From the NCBI GenBank assembly GCA_021323815.1, contig JAJPKG010000189.1, forward strand, positions 1 to 7,246: DNA of 7,246 nt, read 5' to 3'. Below the pieces are notes generated by a model. It worked only from the letters and a program-made list of their open reading frames with translations. It was not told the DNA's origin and made no database searches. The DNA is from Pseudomonadota bacterium. Its GTDB lineage: Bacteria > Chloroflexota > Ktedonobacteria > Ktedonobacterales > JACDGC01. Below, one piece after another: positions 1-6,717 of the stretch (positions are counted from its first letter, which is position 1; the number at the start of each line of letters is the position of its first letter). The position numbers and the translations under genes are program-made.

Positions 1-609
1 CAGGTGCAGATCCAGCGCGTGCAAAGCGGCGGGCTGAGAAGCCCGCTCGTGTCCCCACACCGCCCGCGCCAGATCGGCTCGCGGCACCACTTGCCCTGGT
101 CGCGCCAGCAAGCGCGCCATGATCTGCGCCTCGGCGTGGGAAAGCGGAACACAGCGGCCATTGGGAAGCGAGAGGGCGCGTTGGGGAACATCTAAAGCGA
201 CGCCGCCCGCCTGGAACATGGCTGGGGGAGCGGATGGCCCGGCTCCCCGGCGGCGCAGCACCGCCCGCACGCGGGCCACCAGTTCCGCCGCCAGCACCGG
301 CTTCGCCAAAAAATCATCCGCGCCGGCCTCAAAGGCGCGCAGGCGGTCTGCGATTCCCGCGTGGCCGGAGATGAAGACAATGCCCACGTCAGCATAGGTC
401 CGGCGCAGCCACGCGCCCACCTCGAAGCCCGAGGCGTCGGGCAGGGTGACATCCAACAGCACCAGGTCGGCAGATTGCGCGCGCATGGCATCGCGCGCCT
501 GTGACGCGGTTGGCACCACATCGGCGGCGATTCGCTGCTGCGCCAATGCTTGGCGGATATACCCCGCAGAAAAAGGATCGTCATCGACGATCAACAGTTG
601 CGCTGTCAT
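1..609 (-). CDS. OmpR/PhoB-type response regulator (C-terminus outside window)
   Basis: This is a two-component response regulator: a partner histidine kinase phosphorylates it and it then binds promoter DNA. The frame reads without a stop from ATG at 609 to the window edge, giving 203 residues. The receiver domain covers about residues 3-120. It has the acidic cluster D9-D11, the phospho-acceptor D53 in LVLLDVTLPD, the switch Ser S81 in VFISGH, and K103 in DDFLAKP, so all catalytic positions are present. A short Pro/Ala linker leads to a winged-helix (Trans_reg_C) start near residue 134 (GVALDVPQRALSLPNG, then PLSHAEAQIMARLL and VVPRADLARAVWG). The last roughly 25-30 residues, including most of the recognition helix and wing, are missing because the window ends. 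A weak purine stretch (GAGAG) precedes the ATG. The partner kinase is not in view, so the signal is unknown. The family call is secure. Confidence 0.93.
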   Translation of the reverse strand, partial: MTAQLLIVDDDPFSAGYIRQALAQQRIAADVVPTASQARDAMRAQSADLVLLDVTLPDASGFEVGAWLRRTYADVGIVFISGHAGIADRLRAFEAGADDFLAKPVLAAELVARVRAVLRRRGAGPSAPPAMFQAGGVALDVPQRALSLPNGRCVPLSHAEAQIMARLLARPGQVVPRADLARAVWGHERASQPAALHALDLHL

Positions 610-663
610 ACGGCGTCTCTCGTTCCCCACACGGCGCAGAGCAATTCCGCGCCTTCCACTTCC

Positions 664-672
664 ACTATACCA
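664..672 (-). promoter_or_regulatory. Extended -10 promoter of the response regulator gene
   Basis: The minus strand reads TGGTATAGT, a TGn extension followed by a hexamer matching five of six TATAAT positions. It lies about 55 bases before the response regulator ATG at 609 and leaves a leader of roughly 50 bases. No good -35 box is seen at 16-18 bases, as is common for extended -10 promoters. Assigned by eye. Confidence 0.45.
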
Positions 673-676
673 ACTC

Positions 677-692
677 CCCTGAACGATCAGGG
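677..692. promoter_or_regulatory. 16-bp dyad CCCTGA-N4-TCAGGG, candidate operator
   Basis: Two perfect 6-base arms (677-682 and 687-692) flank ACGA. The dyad sits in the -20 to -35 zone of the extended -10 box at 664-672, where a bound protein would touch RNA polymerase. No T-run follows on either strand, so a terminator role is unlikely. It could be an autoregulatory site of the response regulator, although OmpR-type proteins usually prefer direct repeats, so another factor is equally possible. Confidence 0.35.
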
Positions 693-737
693 CCGCGCCG
701 GCATTGATGCCATGCTCAACGCGCGAGAAAAGCATCC

Positions 738-1124
738 TTATGCGGTTTTTGCCAGAGTCGGATGCGCGGCACGATGAATGATCTGCCGCTCATGCATGGC
801 CAGGAAGAAGCCGATGGCGATGTTCAGCGGGACAATGCATCCCAGCGCCAGACCGAGCGTTGCCACCGAGAGCGCCGCCCCGACGGCATGTTTCACGAGA
901 GAAATCACTAACCAGATGATCCCACGCACCGGTTTGCCAATCAGCAAATAGCCGATGCCGTGAAAGCCAAAGCAGCCGGCAACGAACTCAACCCAGGGAA
1001 TGAGCGGGCTGTAATGTTTGGCTGGCGTCACCACTGTTTGCCCCACGCTGACGCCGGCATGTGCGTGAACGCTTTGCTCAGGATACATCGGCTCCGTCGG
1101 CGGGCCAGGGTATGGGCCTTTCAT
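738..1124 (-). CDS. Small membrane protein with Pro-rich N-terminal tail, function unknown
   Basis: I do not recognise this 128-residue protein. The ATG at 1124 is chosen over an in-frame ATG 51 bases upstream because AAGGAAGG (minus strand, 1133-1140) lies 8 bases before it; this removes 17 poorly supported residues. The first 40 residues are hydrophilic, with repeated Pro, Gly and Tyr (KGPYPGPPTEPMYPEQ), like the soluble tails of TM2/DUF4190-type proteins. Hydrophobic segments follow at about 43-62 (VEFVAGCFGFHGIGYLLIG), 67-78 and 82-110. A short basic, His-containing tail (HERQIIHRAAHP) closes the protein. The GYLLIGKPVRGIIWLV stretch resembles the Gly-rich turn of small multi-TM envelope proteins, but no catalytic motif is visible. 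It has its own promoter-like site and is probably monocistronic. The gene itself is likely; its role is open. Confidence 0.8.
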   Translation of the reverse strand: MKGPYPGPPTEPMYPEQSVHAHAGVSVGQTVVTPAKHYSPLIPWVEFVAGCFGFHGIGYLLIGKPVRGIIWLVISLVKHAVGAALSVATLGLALGCIVPLNIAIGFFLAMHERQIIHRAAHPTLAKTA

Positions 1125-1151
1125 CAAAAAAACCTTCCTTGCCGGCACATG

Positions 1152-1160
1152 CTTATAACA
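1152..1160 (-). promoter_or_regulatory. Extended -10 promoter of the small membrane protein gene
   Basis: The minus strand reads TGTTATAAG, a TGn extension plus five of six -10 matches. It is about 28 bases upstream of the ATG at 1124, which leaves room for a short leader carrying the SD. The -35 region (TTTCTT) is poor. The dyad at 1206-1235 lies roughly 60-90 bases upstream of the expected start site, an activator-like distance. Confidence 0.4.
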
Positions 1161-1189
1161 CAGCCAGCCATACAAAGAAACGATAGGTG

Positions 1190-1252
1190 ATGCCGACGAG
1201 AATCGGCATACTCAGATAGTACTACCAGAGTATGCACTCGTGAAGCCGATTC
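1190..1252. repeat. Nested inverted repeats with an almost perfect 30-bp palindrome
   Basis: The core runs 1206-1235. Perfect 8-base arms GCATACTC and GAGTATGC flank a partly symmetric centre (TAGTACTA at 1217-1224), so 13 of 15 base pairs match. An outer pair, GAATCGGC (1200-1207) and GCCGATTC (1245-1252), extends the stem but leaves an 11-base bulge on one side. A separate hairpin, ATGCCGA-CGAGAA-TCGGCAT (1190-1209), shares bases 1206-1209 with the core and so cannot form with it. The block starts 13 bases after the phosphoesterase stop and lies upstream of the small membrane protein promoter. It could be a 3' end structure, an operator, or a remnant mobile or REP-like unit; no strong T-run follows. 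Confidence 0.6.
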
Positions 1253-1265
1253 CCGCAAACGTGAA

Positions 1266-2144
1266 TTAATAGCCCTGGCCCAGGCGTTCGATCAAGGCTT
1301 CTGAGAAGCCCTCGTCGCGCATCTTTGCCATTGTCTGCTCGATCCAATAGCCGACGCGCCGGAACAGGAAGCCGCGCTCCGTATCATACATCACATAAGC
1401 GGCGCGAGGGTCGCCATCGCGTGGCTGGCCGACGCTGCCGGGATTGATGATGGCGCGGACGTTCTCCATCGGCTGCCACCACCCCTGCGGGATGGACGGC
1501 ATGGCGACGCACGGCGGCATGTGGCTGATCACCTGCATCTGCGCCGTGGTCGGCTCGTCATAGCCCTCATCAGAGCCATATTCCATGATATGCCGGCTAT
1601 GCGCGGCCAGCACCGGCACGCGCGGTTGCGGGAACCGTTCCGCCTCTTGCAGGTAAATGGTCGGCAGATGGGTGTGCCCCACCACACAATAGCGCGTGGG
1701 GAACGAGATGAAGCTCATTGCCGCGGCTTCCGGCGTCAGCAGATATTCCCACAGAGGCACAACCGGGCTGCCATGCACCAGCGTGATATCTTCGGGCATG
1801 GGAACCGTTGTGCGGTCGGGGCGCGAGCTGAGAAATGCGATTTCGTTGGGCAGCAGTTGTTCGCGCGTCCAGATCAGTGAGTCGCGGGCCATGTCGCTGA
1901 ATTCGCTGAGATCTACTTCGCCGGAAGCGCCGAAATCATGGTTGCCGGCAACGCTCAGCTCGCACATGTCGCGAATGGTGCGCACACAGGCGTTGGGATC
2001 AGGCCCATAGCCGACGACATCGCCCAAACACCAGATGGCATCGCATTTTACGCCGTCTTCCAGGCACAGGCCGTCGATGTCATCAATGACCGCCTGCAAC
2101 GCTTCATAGTTTCCGTGAATATCACTCAAGATGGCATAGCGCAT
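1266..2144 (-). CDS. Calcineurin-like metallophosphoesterase
   Basis: This 292-residue protein belongs to the dinuclear-metal phosphoesterases (Metallophos_2/YfcE-like). Such enzymes hydrolyse phosphodiesters or phosphomonoesters in the cytoplasm; the substrate cannot be read from sequence. All family motifs are present: DIHGN with D8 and H10, GD at 41-42 followed by VVGYGPDP, GNHD at 67-70, LVHGSP with H124, and GHTH at 156-159. The fold closes with INPGSVGQPRDGDPRAAY at about 233-250. The ATG at 2144 is preferred to the one 54 bases upstream because a full AGGAGG (2155-2160) lies 10 bases before it and the first beta strand (MRYAILSDIHG) begins exactly there. A stretch of about 70 residues between GHTH and the NPGS motif is longer than in compact relatives of 160-240 residues. 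No signal peptide is seen. It is transcribed alone, divergently from the ammonium transporter. Confidence 0.93.
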   Translation of the reverse strand: MRYAILSDIHGNYEALQAVIDDIDGLCLEDGVKCDAIWCLGDVVGYGPDPNACVRTIRDMCELSVAGNHDFGASGEVDLSEFSDMARDSLIWTREQLLPNEIAFLSSRPDRTTVPMPEDITLVHGSPVVPLWEYLLTPEAAAMSFISFPTRYCVVGHTHLPTIYLQEAERFPQPRVPVLAAHSRHIMEYGSDEGYDEPTTAQMQVISHMPPCVAMPSIPQGWWQPMENVRAIINPGSVGQPRDGDPRAAYVMYDTERGFLFRRVGYWIEQTMAKMRDEGFSEALIERLGQGY

Positions 2145-2154
2145 CGCACCCTGG

Positions 2155-2160
2155 CCTCCT
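2155..2160 (-). promoter_or_regulatory. Strong Shine-Dalgarno AGGAGG of the phosphoesterase gene
   Basis: A complete AGGAGG on the minus strand lies 10 bases before the ATG at 2144 and decides the start over the in-frame upstream ATG at 2198. Further upstream a perfect TTGACA (minus strand, 2237-2242) could be a -35 box, but the bases 17 downstream (GCAGAT) make a poor -10, so no promoter is called. Confidence 0.85.
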
Positions 2161-2383
2161 GGGACGCAGCCACACGGCTGCTCCATCGTTGCATGCAAAC
2201 AGGTGGTACCTCGATCTGCTCCCTATCTTATCATGCTGTCAAGGAGGGCGCAATAGGTGAACGGGAAAATTTCACAACGCGGTGTTGCACCATGTTCGCC
2301 AGGCGCTGCTGCGTGCTGTTTTGAGCGCCTCTGCCACCGTTTCCCATTGCTCAAGGCGAAACCCGAAGCAATTGAAAAAGATC

Positions 2384-2419
2384 GCTTTACACGAATCCCG
2401 TAAAGCCGCTGTGGCTTTA
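2384..2419. repeat. Two overlapping, mutually exclusive hairpins
   Basis: Hairpin 1 is GCTTTAC (2384-2390), a 9-base loop, then GTAAAGC (2400-2406). Hairpin 2 is TAAAGCC (2401-2407), a 5-base loop, then GGCTTTA (2413-2419). The middle arm is shared, so only one can form. Read on the minus strand, hairpin 1 is followed by GATCTTTTT, giving it the look of an intrinsic terminator with hairpin 2 as the competing structure. No gene of at least moderate quality is known upstream or downstream in that orientation except the phosphoesterase about 240 bases on. A dispersed intergenic repeat is the main alternative. Confidence 0.5.
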
Positions 2420-2681
2420 GCCCATGCAGAGTGTCAACCCTTTGTGCGAATCGCCCAATGCACGATCTTCCCCAACGCGATAGACTGGCATAAACGGGCG
2501 AGATGTGTGGCGTTTCATCCAAAAGCGTCGCATCTTGTCATGCAATCACCCCGCAATGCTTGCAACGGCGCATGGCAGCTTTTCAGCGATGATGTGAACG
2601 ACTGGCGCAATGGCGCGTGGCATTCGTGAACTCGTTTTTGACGGGTTCTGAGCACATGGGCTGAAAGGATCTGCTTGAGGT

Positions 2682-4214
2682 ATGCTTCTCGTTCTTTCTT
2701 CTGCCGGGGCGCGGCTGCGCGCCGCCGCCGGCAATCCCATCGTTCGCCGCAATGTCGCCTGGTATATGGGCGGCAAGCTCGTGGGGCTGGGGCTGGTGGT
2801 ACTGTGCATCACCACCTTCGTCTCGCACGCCGCCCGCGCCCATGCCCTCGGCGCGCACGACGACGGCAGCGCCACCATCAGCGCCGTCAACACCGTGTGG
2901 ACGCTGGTAGCCGCGTTCCTGGTGTTTTGCATGCAGGTCGGCTTCGTCATGCTTGAAGCTGGTTTCGCGCGCTCCCGCGAAGCGGTCAACATCCTGGTGG
3001 AAGGCATCGCGGATACTTGCATCTGCGGCATCCTTTTCTGGGCGTGGGGTTTCGCCTTCATGTTCGAGCCGGGGACGCCCTTCATCGGCCTGCACGGCTT
3101 TTTCCTGCAAGGCTTGCCCGCCACCTATCTTGCAACCGGCATTCCCCTGACAGCATTCTGGGTGTTTCAGTTCGCCTTCGCCGACACCGCTTCCACCATC
3201 ACCTCCGGCGCGATGATCGGGCGCTGCGGCTTCGCGGGCGACATCATCTATAGCATCGGCGTCACCGGCTTCATCTATCCCATCATCGGCCACTGGTCGT
3301 GGGGGCCGGACGGCTGGCTGGCGGCGCACAACTTCCATGATTTCGCCGGCTCGACGGTGGTGCACAGCATCGGCGGAGCCATCTCGCTGGCCGGCGCGCT
3401 GGCGCTGGGACCGCGTTTGGGGCGCGTCTTCAAACGCGACGGCGGCGCGCCGCCACCCCCCCATGACCTCGTCATCGGCGCAGTCGGCGGGTTGATCCTC
3501 TGGTTCGGCTGGTACGGCTTCAACCCTGGCAGCACCCTTTCCGCGCTGGATCTGCAAGGGATCGGGCGCGTCTCGTTCAACACCACTCTGGCGGCGTGCT
3601 CCGCGGGACTGACCGCACTCTTCATCTCCTACGCTATGTCGCGCGGCAAGCACTGGGATCTGGGCGTCACCGTCAACGGCTTTTTGGGCGGGCTGGTCGC
3701 CATCACCTGCCCGTGCTATTGGGTCGATTCCGTCGGCGCGTTCTGCATCGGTGTCGTCGCCGCCTTCGTCGTTGTCGGCGGCACCGAACTGCTGGAATGG
3801 CTGCGGATCGATGATCCCATCGGCGCGGTGCCGGTGCATCTGGCGGCAGGCATCTGGGGCACGCTGGCGCTGGGGCTTTTCGCCAGCGGCACCTATGGCG
3901 CGCCGACCCCATCAGGGGCAGATGTATCCAGCACCGTGCGCGGGCTGCTCTATGGGGGCGGCATCGCCCAATTCAACGCGCAATTCCTGGGATCAGCAGT
4001 GACGGTGCTGGCGACCTTCGCCGTCTCGCTGGCCATGATGGTCGCCCTCAAGCGCGCCGGCATCTTGCGCGTCTCACAGGCCGGCGAGATCATCGGGCTG
4101 GATCTGCATGAACACGGCGCGGCGGCTTACCCTGACTATGCGCTGGCATCCCACGCACTGCCGGGGCGGCTCGCCGGCGCGCCCGTTCTGGAAGCGGTGA
4201 CGGCGGAAGAATAG
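2682..4214 (+). CDS. amt: Amt-family ammonium transporter
   Basis: This is an inner-membrane ammonium channel/transporter that takes up NH4+ for assimilation and deprotonates it in a hydrophobic pore. It has 510 residues. Compared with E. coli AmtB as I recall it, the key sites are present: the Phe gate pair F162/F166 (VFQFAFADTA) and F280 (WFGWYGFNPGS), the binding-site W277 and S284, the structural D220 and twin pore His H228 (DFAGSTVVHSIGG), and the second His H386 (DDPIGAVPVHLAAG). The cytoplasmic tail has the usual GLDLHEHG...AYPDY ending (472-486). TM1 is NTVWTLVAAFLVFCMQVGF (70-88). Before it lies an extra hydrophobic stretch at 32-50 ending in SHAARAHA, probably a cleaved signal peptide or an added TM. 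The ATG is preceded by AAAGGA 12 bases upstream. A start at M29 would also keep the signal but lacks an SD. No glnK/PII gene is adjacent, unlike many amtB loci. Confidence 0.96.
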   Translation: MLLVLSSAGARLRAAAGNPIVRRNVAWYMGGKLVGLGLVVLCITTFVSHAARAHALGAHDDGSATISAVNTVWTLVAAFLVFCMQVGFVMLEAGFARSREAVNILVEGIADTCICGILFWAWGFAFMFEPGTPFIGLHGFFLQGLPATYLATGIPLTAFWVFQFAFADTASTITSGAMIGRCGFAGDIIYSIGVTGFIYPIIGHWSWGPDGWLAAHNFHDFAGSTVVHSIGGAISLAGALALGPRLGRVFKRDGGAPPPPHDLVIGAVGGLILWFGWYGFNPGSTLSALDLQGIGRVSFNTTLAACSAGLTALFISYAMSRGKHWDLGVTVNGFLGGLVAITCPCYWVDSVGAFCIGVVAAFVVVGGTELLEWLRIDDPIGAVPVHLAAGIWGTLALGLFASGTYGAPTPSGADVSSTVRGLLYGGGIAQFNAQFLGSAVTVLATFAVSLAMMVALKRAGILRVSQAGEIIGLDLHEHGAAAYPDYALASHALPGRLAGAPVLEAVTAEE

Positions 4215-4237
4215 AGACACATGCGCGTGTCCCTCTT
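4213..4237. terminator. Hairpin between convergent amt and MFS genes
   Basis: Arms GACAC (4216-4220) and GTGTC (4227-4231) enclose ATGCGC, and the stem extends past one A-C mismatch with AG/CT. It overlaps the transporter stop codon and is followed by CTTCATGTTCT. The MFS stop is at 4255. The short stem and broken T-tract make it a weak terminator that could serve both directions; it is the only such structure in the 40-base gap. Confidence 0.4.
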
Positions 4238-4254
4238 CATGTTCTCCGCTCGTC

Positions 4255-5928
4255 TCATTCGGCGATGCCGGGCGTGAAGGACCCACCTTCCAGCCCGGCC
4301 TGCGCAGCAGCCTCAGCGGTTGTTTCACCCCGGCGCTTGGCAGGTGCCCACTTGCCCGGCCACCCCGGCAGGAAGCACGCCAGGATGGTTGCCACCACCG
4401 CGATGACGAACGTCGCCTGATAAGCATGCGTCAGGCCGGTGATGTATTGCTGCTGGAAATCGTGGAACCGCTGAATCGCCTGCATGATCTGCTGCTGCAC
4501 GGCGGGCGGCAACTGCGAAATGTCCGTTCCCGGCGGGATGTTCGCCGGCTTCTGCGCGCTGTTCAGGCTGATGGTGACGGCGCTGCTCAGGATCGTTGCC
4601 AGCACCGCCACCCCGATGGATTGCATCGTCTGCCGTGTCGCCTGCACCAGCGGCGTCGCGCGATTCAAGCGAGCCGGCGTCACATCCAGCAACGCCGCCA
4701 CCTGGCTGTTCTGGATGATCAGGCCGACGGCGATGCCGCGCAACACCAGCAGGAAGCCGATGAATTTCAGATCGGTCGTCAGCGTCAATTGCGAGAACTG
4801 ATAGGTGTTGAAAGCGATCAGCAAAAAGCCGATGACGATGGGCAGGCGCGGACCAACGCGGTCCGACAGCCGCCCGGCGATGACTGTTGTCACTGCCGAG
4901 GCAATGGCCAGCGGCAGCAGCGTCAGCCCCGCCTGAAATGCCGTTTGCCCGCGCAAGATCTGCAAGTAGAGTGGCAGCAAAAACTCTGCGCCAAACAGTG
5001 CGATGGTGCCAACCAGACCGGCAACGTTGGCAATGGCGAAACTGGGGATGCCATAGAGCTTGAGATCCAGCAGCGGATTGGGCGAGCGCAGTTCCACCAC
5101 CGCCAGGATCGCCAGAGCGACACCCCCGCCGATGAGCGGGACGAGCACGCGGGCATCTCCCCAACCCACACCCTGCTCGCCGGCGGTCGAGGCGGCATAA
5201 AGCACCGCGCCGAAGCCCAACCCGGCGAAGATAATGCCGGGGATATCCGCCGGCGTCGCTTTCACGCCGGGCGTCTCGCGCAAAAAGCTGGTGCTGATGA
5301 TCAGGCCGATGATGCCGATGGGGATATTCAAGAAGAAGATCCACGCCAGCAGGTTGTGATCCACCAGCCAGCCACCCAGCAGCGGCCCCATCGCCGGCGC
5401 GAAGACCAGCACAATGCCGAAGATGCCGAAGGCCGCGCCGATCTCGCGCGCCGGGAATGCCTTGAATAGCAGCGTTGTTCCCAGTGGCAGGGCGATGCCA
5501 CCGCCGATGCCCTGAATGGCCCGCGCCATGATCAAGAAGGTCAGCGGCGTAATGGGCTGACCGCCGATGGTGAACGAGAAATCCGCCAGCGAGGCCACGC
5601 CGCACAACGCCGAACCGGCGGCGAAGAGCGCCAGGCCGGTGAGATAAATGCGCTTGATGCCGAACCGGTCGCCCAGATAGCCGGAAAGCGGCGTCGCAAT
5701 ACCCAGCGCCAACGTATAAAGGCTGATAACCCATTGCGCCTCGTTCGTGCCGACGTTGTAATGCTGCTGCAACGCTTTGAGCGCCACGTTGACAACAGTG
5801 GCATCAAGGATGACCATGAACAGACCCGACACCACCGAGGCGAGCACCCGCCATTTGTAACCGGAATCGGGCGCGGATTGCACCGCTGCCGCGCCTGCCG
5901 TTGCCGGCGTCTCAGGAATGCCTTCCAT
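4255..5928 (-). CDS. DHA2-family MFS multidrug exporter (EmrB/QacA-like, 14 TM)
   Basis: This is a proton-coupled drug or toxic-compound exporter of the inner membrane, 557 residues, which is normal for 14-TM DHA2 members. Signature motifs are clear: motif D1 LDATVVNVAL (41-50) in TM1, motif A GYLGDRFGIKR (83-93) after TM2, motif B RAIQGIGGGIALP (136-148) in TM4, and the antiporter motif C around GIFGIVLVFAPAMGPLLGG (168-186) in TM5. A hydrophilic loop rich in Gln and Pro (NIPPGTDISQLPPAVQQQ) lies before the last TM, as in the external TM13-14 loop of QacA relatives. The ATG at 5928 is chosen because AAAGGAG (5938-5944) lies 9 bases before it; the frame upstream runs into the neighbouring regulator gene and is not membrane-like. 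The substrate cannot be predicted. It lies downstream of a TetR gene on the same strand and carries the same operator dyad in its leader. Confidence 0.95.
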   Translation of the reverse strand: MEGIPETPATAGAAAVQSAPDSGYKWRVLASVVSGLFMVILDATVVNVALKALQQHYNVGTNEAQWVISLYTLALGIATPLSGYLGDRFGIKRIYLTGLALFAAGSALCGVASLADFSFTIGGQPITPLTFLIMARAIQGIGGGIALPLGTTLLFKAFPAREIGAAFGIFGIVLVFAPAMGPLLGGWLVDHNLLAWIFFLNIPIGIIGLIISTSFLRETPGVKATPADIPGIIFAGLGFGAVLYAASTAGEQGVGWGDARVLVPLIGGGVALAILAVVELRSPNPLLDLKLYGIPSFAIANVAGLVGTIALFGAEFLLPLYLQILRGQTAFQAGLTLLPLAIASAVTTVIAGRLSDRVGPRLPIVIGFLLIAFNTYQFSQLTLTTDLKFIGFLLVLRGIAVGLIIQNSQVAALLDVTPARLNRATPLVQATRQTMQSIGVAVLATILSSAVTISLNSAQKPANIPPGTDISQLPPAVQQQIMQAIQRFHDFQQQYITGLTHAYQATFVIAVVATILACFLPGWPGKWAPAKRRGETTAEAAAQAGLEGGSFTPGIAE

Positions 5929-5941
5929 AAAAGCTTGCTCC

Positions 5942-5957
5942 TTTATCGCTTGATAAA
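5942..5957. promoter_or_regulatory. TetR operator copy 1, TTTATC-N4-GATAAA, before the MFS gene
   Basis: This perfect 6-4-6 dyad has arms identical to those at 6718-6733, and both are followed by TA. It starts 13 bases upstream of the exporter ATG and overlaps its SD by three bases (5942-5944). A bound repressor here would block initiation or early elongation. A weak TTGTTG (5964-5969) and GATAAA spaced 16 bases is the only -35/-10 candidate and would leave almost no leader, so the promoter itself remains uncertain. Confidence 0.75.
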
Positions 5958-6055
5958 TAAGCCCAACAAAAAGTCGAGCGGGAATCAAAAAGCGGAGATG
6001 AGCGGCATCATGCCCGCGTGTCGCCGCCCGTGACGCCATGCCATTCCCACTATGC

Positions 6056-6691
6056 TTAGCCGGGAGGCGCTGCTGCCATCCCATACAGCAGCGCGTGGAT
6101 GAGCGCGTCCGCCGCGCTGGCATCCAGATCTGCGCGAGGATCAGCGCCGCGCTCCACATCAGCGACTTCCGGCAGATGCATGATGGCGCTCAGCAGCAAA
6201 AAGGTCGCCAGGCGCGGCGCAACGCCACCCTGCTCCGGCTTTCGCAAGAAACCGGATGCGATGCCCTCCGCAAAGATCGCCATGATCGGCTGCACGATGT
6301 TGGCGCGAAACAGCTCGCTCAGCGTCGCGCGTGCCTGCTCGCTCAATTCGTGCTGCACATCATGCATGAACAGGCTCATGTTGCTCTGATGTGAGGCCCG
6401 CAGCGCTGCCACGACAGCGCGCAACCGCTCTGGAATGGGCATGTCATGCTGTCCGGCAATGTATTCCAGGGCGGCGCGACAGGCCAGGGCGCGCTCGCGC
6501 TGCACCTCTACATAGAGCGCCTCTTTATCGGCGAAATGATAGTAGATGAGCGGCTGCTTGATCCCGCTGACCTTCGCCACCATGCGCGTTGTCACCGCGC
6601 GATATCCCGCCGCCGCGAAGAGTTCCTGCGCGGCGCGCAAGATGGCACGGCGCGTCTCCTCCGCATCAGCACGAGAGGGCGCGTCGGGCAT
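6056..6691 (-). CDS. TetR/AcrR-family transcriptional repressor
   Basis: This 211-residue dimeric one-component regulator probably controls the exporter downstream and itself. The N-terminal DNA-binding domain covers about residues 11-60: helix 1 TRRAILRAAQELFAAAGY (13-30), then the helix-turn-helix VTTRMVAKVSGIKQPLIYYHF (33-53) with the family signature YYHF, and DKEALY. The rest is a helical ligand-binding domain with a typical low-conservation sequence (FMHDVQHELSEQA, LATFLLLSAIMHLPE). The length is ordinary for the family. The ATG at 6691 follows AAAGGG at about 10 bases; two nearby upstream ATGs are out of frame. The gene ends 127 bases before the exporter ATG, so the two may share a message while the exporter also has its own operator. 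The inducer is unknown. Fatty-acid or antibiotic-responsive relatives cannot be told apart from sequence alone. Confidence 0.95.
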   Translation of the reverse strand: MPDAPSRADAEETRRAILRAAQELFAAAGYRAVTTRMVAKVSGIKQPLIYYHFADKEALYVEVQRERALACRAALEYIAGQHDMPIPERLRAVVAALRASHQSNMSLFMHDVQHELSEQARATLSELFRANIVQPIMAIFAEGIASGFLRKPEQGGVAPRLATFLLLSAIMHLPEVADVERGADPRADLDASAADALIHALLYGMAAAPPG

Positions 6692-6717
6692 CTCCCATCA
6701 TCCCTTTCGCTGCTGTT

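Larger units (their letters stand above)
2145..2681. other. Divergent intergenic region without a credible gene
   Basis: This 537-base stretch separates the divergent phosphoesterase and ammonium transporter genes and must hold both promoters. By eye its base composition is less GC-rich than the flanking genes. Open frames of 99-128 codons cross it on both strands, but they have no SD, no recognisable domain, and runs rich in Cys, His and Arg typical of non-coding sequence. Visible structure includes the paired hairpins at 2384-2419 and a TTGACA on the minus strand at 2237-2242. TTGACG on the plus strand at 2638-2643 lies about 40 bases before the transporter ATG but has no matching -10. No tRNA or known riboswitch was recognised. 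Confidence 0.6.

Noticed and set aside
192..584. A 130-codon minus-strand frame inside the response regulator
   Set aside because: It is a shifted frame rich in Cys, Trp and Arg; the receiver-domain motifs are in the other frame, which starts at 609.
2282..2629. A 115-codon plus-strand frame in the amt upstream spacer
   Set aside because: There is no SD or domain, the composition is rich in His and Cys, and it runs across the paired hairpins.
2583..3839. A 418-codon open frame antisense to the ammonium transporter
   Set aside because: It is low-complexity in Arg, Asp, Ala and Gly, has no domain or SD, and mirrors the codon bias of the clear amt gene.
4325..5734. Long open frames overlapping the MFS gene on both strands (also 4426-5469)
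   Set aside because: Their residues are compositionally skewed and match no family, while the MFS frame carries all the transporter motifs.
5967..5992. Direct repeat CAAAAAG at 5967-5973 and 5986-5992 in the MFS leader
   Set aside because: Short and A-rich, so chance is likely; there is no second promoter copy to support a binding site.
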